A DNA stretch of 35,585 nt from Methanomicrobiales archaeon (lineage in GTDB: Archaea; Halobacteriota; Methanomicrobia; Methanomicrobiales; Methanospirillaceae), in contig JAPKXR010000233.1 of NCBI GenBank assembly GCA_026394715.1, positions 1-35,585 on the forward strand, given 5' to 3'. Below, piece by piece: positions 30,034 to 35,585 of this stretch. The position numbers were made by a program, and so were the translations under genes. The notes beneath the pieces were generated by a model. It was not told where the DNA came from, did no database searches, and worked only from the letters and a program-made list of their open reading frames with translations. Position 1 is the stretch's first letter; every line of letters starts with the position of its first letter.

Positions 30034-31343
30034 GACCGGGAACGCCTCACCAGCTGAATAGCAGCTTCAGCGGAGCCGTTAAGGACCTCTTCTTCGTTGA
30101 GCACGTGCCGCTCATGCATCAGGACGCGACCGTTGCAGATGGTTGTATCGACGGATGACCCGCTGCATGCATAGACCAGGTTAGAGGTCTGGTTGTGAAG
30201 GGGGATGTTGCAGGCGGTCCGGGTACTGATGAGGATGATATCTGCAGGTGCACCGGTTGTCAGCGAACCGGTACCGGTCGAAAGTGCTCTTGCACCGTTT
30301 GAGGTTGCCATTGCCAGTGCTTCAGGGGCAGGCAGGACGGTCGGGTCATTCCAGAAAAATTTCTGGAGAAGTGCGGCGGTTTTCATCTCCTCGAACATGT
30401 CGATGTTGTTGTTCGAGGCGCAGCCATCGGTACCAAGACAGACATTCACTCCTGCTGCTTTGAGCCAGTGATATGGCATGGCCCGGTGCGTGGCGAGTTT
30501 CATGTTGCTTGCCGGGTTGTGGGAGATGTTGACGTTCCGCTTCCCCATGAGGGCACATTCGTCTTCATCGAGCCAGCAGCAATGGGCAGCGATGGTGGAA
30601 GGCGTCAGGATACCGCAGTCATCAAGGTGGCAGGCAGGACGTTTTCCATACTGGCTGATGCAGTCCTGTACTTCCTTTTCCGTCTCTGAAAGGTGAATAT
30701 GGGTGCCGATCTTCTCCGATGCAGCAAAATCAGCACACCAGTTCAATCCTTCGGGAGAAACTGTGTATATCGCATGGGGGCCGACAGCTGCCCTGATCCG
30801 CCTGTTGTTCATGGATTTAATGGAAGAGACGAGCTTTTCGGTTGCCCTGCATTCATTTTCTCTTTTATCCGGAAGGTTCAGGTCGATGAAACCGTGAGAA
30901 AGTACTGCCCTGATACCTGCTTCATCAACGGCCCGGGCTGCATCCTCCATAAAGAAATACATGTCATTGAATGCGGTGGTACCGGTTTTTATCATCTCAA
31001 GGCAGGCAAGTTTTGTCCCCCAGTATACATCCTGTCCTGTAAGGTGTGCCTCGAGAGGCCAGATTCTTTGGGTAAGCCAGTCCTGGAGGACCATGTCATC
31101 GGCGTAACCCCTTAAGAGGGTCATCGCTGCATGGGTGTGGGTATTGACCAGTCCCGGCATGGCGATAGAACCTTTCCCATCGATGATAAACTCTGCTTCG
31201 GTCCGGTATTTTTCTGCGATACCATCCCCGGTATCTGCAATCGTCCCGGTCTCGTCGATAAAAATATCTCCCCGCTCGCCGTTTACCATGATGTCCCTGA
31301 TGAGCAGCGCCCCGGTATAATCCAATATATCACGATGTTCCAT
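30030..31343 (-). CDS. dadD: 5'-deoxyadenosine/S-adenosylhomocysteine/methylthioadenosine deaminase
   Basis: The 437-residue amidohydrolase removes the amino group from 5'-deoxyadenosine, SAH or MTA, giving inosine-type products. Metal-site motifs of the ATZ/TRZ-type amidohydrolases are present: NTHTHAAMTLLRG, the GPHAIYTVSPEGL segment, HLSETEKEVQD, AAHCCWLDEDE and CLGTDGCASNNNIDMFEEM. Length matches the methanogen DadD (about 420-440). It starts two bases after the thioinosine phosphorylase gene, which provides the next step. That pairing favours the DadD function over guanine or cytosine deaminase. Confidence 0.92.
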   Translation of the reverse strand: MEHRDILDYTGALLIRDIMVNGERGDIFIDETGTIADTGDGIAEKYRTEAEFIIDGKGSIAMPGLVNTHTHAAMTLLRGYADDMVLQDWLTQRIWPLEAHLTGQDVYWGTKLACLEMIKTGTTAFNDMYFFMEDAARAVDEAGIRAVLSHGFIDLNLPDKRENECRATEKLVSSIKSMNNRRIRAAVGPHAIYTVSPEGLNWCADFAASEKIGTHIHLSETEKEVQDCISQYGKRPACHLDDCGILTPSTIAAHCCWLDEDECALMGKRNVNISHNPASNMKLATHRAMPYHWLKAAGVNVCLGTDGCASNNNIDMFEEMKTAALLQKFFWNDPTVLPAPEALAMATSNGARALSTGTGSLTTGAPADIILISTRTACNIPLHNQTSNLVYACSGSSVDTTICNGRVLMHERHVLNEEEVLNGSAEAAIQLVRRSRS

Positions 31344-31345
31344 TG

Positions 31346-32023
31346 CTATCCTCCCATTTTCTCAATAATTGTTGTAACAATTTCACCCGTTCTTTCACGG
31401 AATAACCGTGCGGTCCCGACGATGTGCTCATACGAGAGCACTTCGGTCCCAAGGCCATTCGCATAATTATCTATCGTGCACAACGCGGCAAACTCAATAC
31501 CCAGCTCGCAGGCGAGGGTTGCCTCGCTCGCAACGGTCATCCCGACAATGTCTGCAAATTTTGCAAGGGCGGCAACTTCTGCCACTGTCTCAATTCTCGG
31601 CCCCCGTGTCTGCACGTAGGTCCCGCCAACCCGGGCATGAGGGAACTCGTGCCCAAGTTCCCTGATGAGTTTTGCCGAAATTACCGGCATGACATGGGAA
31701 ATCGCATGGTTGTGGATTGAGGGTATATCAGACAGGCTCATGTAATCGTCGGGTACCATGATTGAACCGGGCGCAATCTCTGCCTTCAATGAACCCGAGG
31801 ACCCGAATGAGATGGCCCTGTCGACACCGAGAACAGCAAGCGCCGCCATATTTGCACAGAAATTGATCCGGTGGGGCGGAATATTGCCCTGGTGGCGCAA
31901 CAGGATTGTCACATCACCTGCCAGCACCTCCACCCTGCCAAACGGTGTGCTGACCACCTGTTTTTCAAGTGGTGGAAGATCCGTAAACAGGAGGCTCGTC
32001 CCCCCGATAATTCCAAGGGACAT
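31346..32023 (-). CDS. S-methyl-5'-thioinosine (or purine nucleoside) phosphorylase
   Basis: The 225-residue protein is of the MTAP/PNP family. It begins MSLGIIGGTSLLF, with the phosphate-site GGT and RHQGN, and continues through ISFGSSGSLK, the VQTRGPRIETVAE region and DIVGMTVASEATLACELG. It is shorter than eukaryal MTAP. Methanogens use a deaminase (DadD) and then phosphorolysis of methylthioinosine to hypoxanthine, and the adjoining dadD supports that specificity over adenosine. A purine-rich gaggaggcaggatag precedes the ATG, which directly abuts the stop of a possible upstream small ORF. Confidence 0.9.
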   Translation of the reverse strand: MSLGIIGGTSLLFTDLPPLEKQVVSTPFGRVEVLAGDVTILLRHQGNIPPHRINFCANMAALAVLGVDRAISFGSSGSLKAEIAPGSIMVPDDYMSLSDIPSIHNHAISHVMPVISAKLIRELGHEFPHARVGGTYVQTRGPRIETVAEVAALAKFADIVGMTVASEATLACELGIEFAALCTIDNYANGLGTEVLSYEHIVGTARLFRERTGEIVTTIIEKMGG

Positions 32024-32122
32024 CTATCCTGCCTCCTCTATCCTGCGCTCCCTGCCCCTCGCTACATCCATTGCGATGGAACGTAACAGCAGCCGCAGCC
32101 AATAATCAATGAGCCCACGCAT
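32024..32122 (-). CDS. Possible 32-residue leader ORF before the phosphorylase gene
   Basis: An ATG at 32122, preceded by a weak aggga, opens a 32-codon frame (starts MRGLIDYWLRLLL, ends RERRIEEAG) whose TAG stop touches the phosphorylase ATG. The first half is hydrophobic and aromatic with several Leu, and the second is basic then acidic, giving an amphipathic helix. The tight abutment suggests coupled translation, and the coding of the Shine-Dalgarno site of the next gene lies within its end. I recognise no family, so it may be a small protein, a leader peptide or chance. Confidence 0.3.
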   Translation of the reverse strand: MRGLIDYWLRLLLRSIAMDVARGRERRIEEAG

Positions 32123-32226
32123 AATCCCTGGTACAGGTATTTCAGCGCCTGCTACATATCCCTGTCCATTCTCGCCAGGGATGAAATTTGCATACCGTAA
32201 TACCCATCCGGTGCACCATTACCTGT

Positions 32227-33399
32227 ATGGGCCTGTTTGAGATAGTCGATGAGGAAACGATTAAACGAGGGGGATGTACCGATATCTATTTTCTCCGTAG
32301 CGAGGAGGTACTCCGAAAAGAAGGTAAAAATCCCCGCGTTGTAATGGAGGTGACTGCGGTAGGACTCCCCGATGAGTGGGGTGTGTTCTGCGGCCTGGAA
32401 GATGTGATAGCACTTCTTACTGGTCTTCCCGTGACGGTCGATGCAATGCCGGAAGGGACGATGTTCCTGCCGAACGAACCTGTCGCCAGGATATCCGGGC
32501 GATACCTGGACTTTGCACGGTACGAGACGTCAATCCTCGGGTTCTTATGCCACGCATCAGGCATTGCCTCGGCCGCCGCACATATCAGGGTCTGTGCAGA
32601 AGGCCGCCCTGTCTATTCATTTGGTTCGCGCCGGCAGCACCCGGCCATCGCATCCATGATCGAACGTGCCGCATGGATCGGTGGGGTAGACGGGGTTTCC
32701 AATACCTGTGCACATCCGGACATCCCGAAATCAGGGACTATGCCCCATGCGTTTGTCATGTGTTACGACAGCCCGGAAGAGGCGTTTGCATCCTTCAATC
32801 GCCATGCGTCGCCGGATGTTCCGAGGATCATGTTGTCCGATACGTTCTGCGATGAGAAACGTGAGTCCCTGGTTGCTGCAGGGCAGGGTGCAACGGCAGT
32901 CAGGCTTGATACCCCGCGGTCCCGCCGTGGTAACATGAGGGCGATTATCAATGAAGTGCGCTGGGAACTTGATGTCCACGGGTACGCTCGTGTGCAGATT
33001 TTCCTTTCTGGCGGCGTGACGAGAGATGATGTAATCGAATACCGGGATATTGTCGATGCATTTGGTATTGGCGGGGCCATTGCCAGTGCCCCTGTTATCG
33101 ATTTCGCCATGGATATCGTGGAAATCGAAGGTACCATGTGTGCAAAGTGCGGAAAGCGGAGCGGCGTAAAAGAGGTTTATGAACTGCCCGACCGCTACCA
33201 TGTCGTCCTCCCGGAGAGCGCTCAGGCCCCGGCCCATGCAACACCGCTCCTTGTCCGGTACCTGACGAACGGTACCGTGACGTCGGGCAGCAACCTTTCC
33301 GAAGCCCGTGACCGTTTTCTTGGTTCATTTGACAGGGGCCGGTGCACCTGCGGGTCACCTGAATGCGGGGAAGGACACGACCATCATCGCGCGGTGTGA
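32227..33399 (+). CDS. pncB: Nicotinate phosphoribosyltransferase, archaeal type
   Basis: The 390-residue protein makes nicotinate mononucleotide from nicotinate and PRPP for NAD salvage. It resembles the archaeal NAPRTase group of the quinolinate-PRTase fold: YDEETIKRG-like start (MGLFEIVDEETIKRGG), FGSRRQHPAIASMIERAAWIGG, DTFCDEKRE, and the phosphate-binding IFLSGGVTRDDVIEYRD and FGIGGAIASAP. I start at ATG 32227; the TTG at 32188 adds 13 residues with no support. The tail is unusual in cysteine and histidine: Cys305/Cys308 in CAKC, then Cys373, Cys375, Cys380 and a run of His near the end (GHDHH), which could bind zinc. Confidence 0.88.
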   Translation: MGLFEIVDEETIKRGGCTDIYFLRSEEVLRKEGKNPRVVMEVTAVGLPDEWGVFCGLEDVIALLTGLPVTVDAMPEGTMFLPNEPVARISGRYLDFARYETSILGFLCHASGIASAAAHIRVCAEGRPVYSFGSRRQHPAIASMIERAAWIGGVDGVSNTCAHPDIPKSGTMPHAFVMCYDSPEEAFASFNRHASPDVPRIMLSDTFCDEKRESLVAAGQGATAVRLDTPRSRRGNMRAIINEVRWELDVHGYARVQIFLSGGVTRDDVIEYRDIVDAFGIGGAIASAPVIDFAMDIVEIEGTMCAKCGKRSGVKEVYELPDRYHVVLPESAQAPAHATPLLVRYLTNGTVTSGSNLSEARDRFLGSFDRGRCTCGSPECGEGHDHHRAV

Positions 33400-33512
33400 A
33401 ATGTTGCGGCGGGTTGCAGCCTGGTGGCATTGGGTTTGTGCCTGTAAATGTGGCCCATACCCTATGCGATGAAACAATTGTTTTAACCAATGGCACCCCA
33501 CCTATGTAAAGC

Positions 33513-33559
33513 GGGTCGGTTGATCAGGGGTAGAACGCTGCCTTGATATGGTGCAATCC
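33513..33559 (+). pseudogene. tRNA-like 5' half (relic)
   Basis: GGGTCGG is followed by a D-arm with the conserved A14 and GGTA, and an anticodon stem-loop CTGCC-TTGATAT-GGTGC (anticodon position GAU, degenerate stem: C27-C43 mismatch, wobbles at 28 and 29). Roughly 33 of 47 bases match tRNA-Ala(GGC) downstream. No T-arm and no matching acceptor strand (CCGACCC) follow, so the 3' half is missing. It looks like a degraded tRNA gene. Confidence 0.45.
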
Positions 33560-33603
33560 AGATTGGCCCTGTATCAGGCAAACCTGTTGCAGACACGTTT
33601 CGC

Positions 33604-33675
33604 GGGCTGGTGGTAAAGTGGTATTACGCTCCCTTGGCATGGGAGAGGCCGCGGGTTCAATTCCCGCCCAGTCCA
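33604..33675 (+). tRNA. trnA: tRNA-Ala (anticodon GGC)
   Basis: Acceptor GGGCTGG (33604-33610) pairs with CCAGTCC (33668-33674). This includes the G3-U70 wobble that is the identity mark of tRNA-Ala. The D-arm GTAA-AGTGGTA-TTAC, anticodon stem CTCCC/GGGAG with loop TTGGCAT (anticodon GGC), and T-arm GCGGG-TTCAATT-CCCGC are all intact. Length is 72 bases with A73 at 33675; CCA is not encoded and there is no intron. No TATA box lies at the usual distance upstream; the nearest (ttgttttaac, about 33478) precedes the tRNA-like relic, so both may share one transcript. Confidence 0.93.
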
Positions 33676-33680
33676 TATTC

Positions 33681-33721
33681 TGGCATGGGAAAGGCCGCGG
33701 GTTGAATTCCCGTTCGTTCCC
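33681..33721 (+). repeat. Second copy of the tRNA-Ala 3' half
   Basis: From TGGCATGGGA (33681) onward, the sequence repeats tRNA-Ala 33635-33675 at a distance of 46 bases. The first 32 positions have two mismatches (G/A and C/G), and the acceptor part diverges (cgttcgttccc against cgcccagtccA). It is a 3' half copied from the anticodon loop to the acceptor, with no 5' half attached. It resembles an attachment-site remnant or tandem tRNA decay. Confidence 0.7.
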
Positions 33722-33761
33722 ATACATTTTTTCGAAATATCCATGCGATTACGGCATAAAA

Positions 33762-33770
33762 TTTTTATAG
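33762..33770 (+). promoter_or_regulatory. TATA box for the DUF47-pit operon
   Basis: tttttatag is centred about 33 bases before the ATG at 33800, within an AT-rich stretch that follows the repeated tRNA 3' half. Confidence 0.5.
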
Positions 33771-33799
33771 TCACATGCATAGGATATGACTGAACAGTC

Positions 33800-34429
33800 A
33801 TGCGCATACGCGATTTGATACTCCCTGAAGACCGGATTTTTTTCACCCTCTTTCGGGACATGGCAGCAAAAATCAGCGAAGCGTCAGCGACCCTTAACGA
33901 GATCACCCACGAGCTTCCCCGGGGGACGGAAAAAGGGCATAAAGTACGTCAGCTGGAACACCTTGCCGACGAGGTGACCCGGCAAATCTATGAGAAACTG
34001 AACGAATCCCTTATTACCCCTCTTGAACCGGAAGAGATTGCACGGCTTGCCCCGGCCCTGGATGACGTGATGGACCGTATCGACCGGGTTACGCACCAGA
34101 TCTGCAATTATGGGATACCTGGGTCCAACGACCTGCTGAAGGAATTTTCCTACCTGATGATACTATCCAGTGCAGAGATTTCACATGCAATCGATGACCT
34201 CGCTACCCTTAAAAAGGCTGATGAAGTTGCGAAGCATGCGAGCGAGACGAACCGCCTCTACAACCTCTCCACGGAGCTGCTGTCACGCTCGGTCATTGAG
34301 CTGTTCAGGAACGATGACCTGCTCCTGATAATAAAACTCAAGGATATCTACGAGGGGATGGCCCGGGTCATGGAAATGTATAACGATGTCGCCCATGTCC
34401 TCAGTGATATCGCGCGTAGTCACACCTGA
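33800..34429 (+). CDS. DUF47 family (PhoU-like) phosphate transport accessory protein
   Basis: The 209-residue, all-helical protein is of the PhoU-related DUF47 family, commonly encoded next to Pit phosphate transporters. It begins MRIRDLILPEDRIFFTLF and has the conserved GHKVRQLEHLADEVTRQIYEKL, DDVMDRIDRVTHQI and KLKDIYEGMARVMEMYNDVAHVLSDI. It is probably cytoplasmic and modulates the transporter. The stop is six bases before the pit ATG, so the two are one operon. A TATA box lies upstream. Confidence 0.92.
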   Translation: MRIRDLILPEDRIFFTLFRDMAAKISEASATLNEITHELPRGTEKGHKVRQLEHLADEVTRQIYEKLNESLITPLEPEEIARLAPALDDVMDRIDRVTHQICNYGIPGSNDLLKEFSYLMILSSAEISHAIDDLATLKKADEVAKHASETNRLYNLSTELLSRSVIELFRNDDLLLIIKLKDIYEGMARVMEMYNDVAHVLSDIARSHT

Positions 34430-34435
34430 GTCAGA

Positions 34436-35585
34436 ATGGAACCCTTCGTCCTGTTTGGTATTATCCTCGCACTCGCGTTGAATTTTGTGAACGGTTTAAA
34501 CGATGCCTCGCACTCCATTGCGACGGTAGTGGCGACGAGGGCACTCTCCCCGGTAAAGGCCGTTTTTTCGACAGCCCTTTGTAACCTGGTTGGACCGTTT
34601 CTCTTTTCAACGGCAGTCGCGGCGACTATCGGGACTGCTATCGTTAACGAAAATGGCCTGACCCCGCTATCCATCGTGGTCGCAATGGGTGCAGCCATTG
34701 TTCTCGTTTTTGTTGCGACGCGGGGGGGGATCCCCCTCTCAAGCAGCCACGCGATGGTCGGCGGGTTGCTGGGTGCGGCAATTGCCGTCGCAGGGCTGTC
34801 TGCCATTATCCTTCCCGGCTGGGACATGGTGGTCCAGGTCACTATCTACGGGTTGATCGGGGCAGTAGCAGGCGCCATCATTCTTGGACTGTTCACTGCA
34901 TCATTCCACGAGGATATCCGGATGGGTATCGTTCTCGGAGCGGTTTGCGGCATCTCACTGATTATCCCGTTCCTGATGCTTGCAGGTGTACTGAAAATCA
35001 CCGGACTTTTTGCAATTGTCCTGTTTATCTTCATTTCCCCGGTGTTCGCCATGACCGGGGCATTTATCTTCGATATCATTATTTCACAATTATTCAATCA
35101 TTCCCGGCAGAACCGGATGAAACGTATTTTTCAGCCCCTCCAGGTGGTCGCATGTTTCGCCCAGGCCACGGCCCACGGGGCCAATGACGGACAGCATGCC
35201 GTCGGTATTATTACTGCACTTTTATTATCCGCTGGGGTCCTGTCATCATTTGATGTACCGACGTGGGTAATCCTCGCATCAGCGATCGCAATCGCCCTCG
35301 GTACCTGTTTTGGTGGATGGCAGGTAGTAGACAAAATGGCAAAAGGTATCACCAAAATCCGCCCTTACCAGGGCTTTTGTGCTGCGACAGTCAGTAGCGT
35401 CATCCTTGTCGGTGTAACTGAACAGGGTATTCCGGTCTCGTCAACCCATGCCATAAACGGTGCGATAATCGGGGTTGGTGCGACACGGGGTAAAAATGCC
35501 GTGCAATGGAAGGTCGTGCGGGAGATGATGACGGCGTGGATCATCACCATCCCGATTGCCATCGTCTGCGCCTGGGCCGGATACC
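34436..35585 (+). CDS. pit: Inorganic phosphate transporter of the Pit family, cut at the window end
   Basis: This low-affinity, cation-coupled phosphate permease is read from ATG 34436 for 383 codons, with the frame open at the window end. The two inverted PHO4-type repeats are visible: FVNGLNDASHSIATVVATRALSP near the N-terminus, and QATAHGANDGQHAVGIITALLLS in the second half. The paired PLSSSHAMVGGLLGAAI and PVSSTHAINGAIIGVGATRG motifs are also present. About nine or more hydrophobic helices are present, interrupted by the polar segment HSRQNRMKRIFQ. The protein lacks only its end. It lies six bases after the DUF47 gene. Confidence 0.95.
   Translation, partial: MEPFVLFGIILALALNFVNGLNDASHSIATVVATRALSPVKAVFSTALCNLVGPFLFSTAVAATIGTAIVNENGLTPLSIVVAMGAAIVLVFVATRGGIPLSSSHAMVGGLLGAAIAVAGLSAIILPGWDMVVQVTIYGLIGAVAGAIILGLFTASFHEDIRMGIVLGAVCGISLIIPFLMLAGVLKITGLFAIVLFIFISPVFAMTGAFIFDIIISQLFNHSRQNRMKRIFQPLQVVACFAQATAHGANDGQHAVGIITALLLSAGVLSSFDVPTWVILASAIAIALGTCFGGWQVVDKMAKGITKIRPYQGFCAATVSSVILVGVTEQGIPVSSTHAINGAIIGVGATRGKNAVQWKVVREMMTAWIITIPIAIVCAWAGY

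Noticed and set aside
33513-33721. A split tRNA assembled from the 5' half and 3' half around tRNA-Ala
   Set aside because: The acceptor strands (GGGTCGG and the copy's cgttccc) pair at only four of seven positions, the anticodon stems do not match, and no joining helix is visible.

Overview
The window is a stretch of chromosome from a methanogenic euryarchaeon, most likely of the Methanomicrobiales (Methanoregula/Methanosphaerula-like; the exact genus is inferred). Pointers are a fused Fae-Hps ribose-5-phosphate enzyme, archaeal Pth2, TruD, Hef and ArfC, a CDP-alcohol transferase for ether lipids, archaeosortase, a NikR-type nickel regulator beside a nickel ECF transporter, a DadD/thioinosine phosphorylase salvage pair, an intron-containing tRNA-Trp, TATA boxes about 27 bases before many start codons (leaderless style), and bacterial-type DNA gyrase, which is usual in this order.

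Layout. 1-598: 3' part of an archaeosortase gene. 599-3857: an AT-rich accessory patch with an intact IS1634-like insertion sequence (about 1027-2841) and a further 1 kb without a recognisable gene. 3858-8356: housekeeping genes for lipid head-group synthesis, riboflavin/F420 precursor synthesis, tRNA pseudouridylation, peptidyl-tRNA hydrolysis and a geranylgeranyl-reductase-type flavoprotein. 8551-11899: nickel regulator nikR followed by cbiM, cbiN, cbiO and cbiQ. In this block cbiM and cbiN are broken by four single-base (+1) frameshifts although the protein sequence on either side is well conserved. 11947-16792: a small unknown protein, then gyrB-gyrA overlapping by 11 bases. 17072-23287: YjbQ, UPF0147, a p27-type zinc ribbon, Hef and glycyl-tRNA synthetase (overlapping), and a Cmi4-like HTH protein. 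23473-26710: UPF0173 hydrolase, a two-helix membrane peptide, Fae-Hps and a carboxymuconolactone-decarboxylase-like protein. 26819-26979: tRNA-Trp whose 87-base intron is itself a box C/D methylation guide. 27138-28838: an acyl-CoA ligase. 29062-32122 (minus): an operon of a lipoprotein metallo-beta-lactamase, DadD, thioinosine phosphorylase and a possible leading 32-residue ORF. 32227-33399: nicotinate phosphoribosyltransferase. 33513-33721: tRNA-Ala(GGC) flanked by tRNA-like half copies. 33800-end: a DUF47 (PhoU-like) protein with a Pit phosphate transporter cut by the window end.

The most interesting points are the clustered frameshifts in the nickel transporter substrate-binding genes; the tRNA-Trp intron guide RNA, whose two guides point by the N+5 rule at C34 and at position 39, a C in this tRNA; and the cluster of half-tRNA relics around tRNA-Ala. 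I see no CRISPR array, prophage, restriction or defence island, or clearly undescribed multi-gene system.
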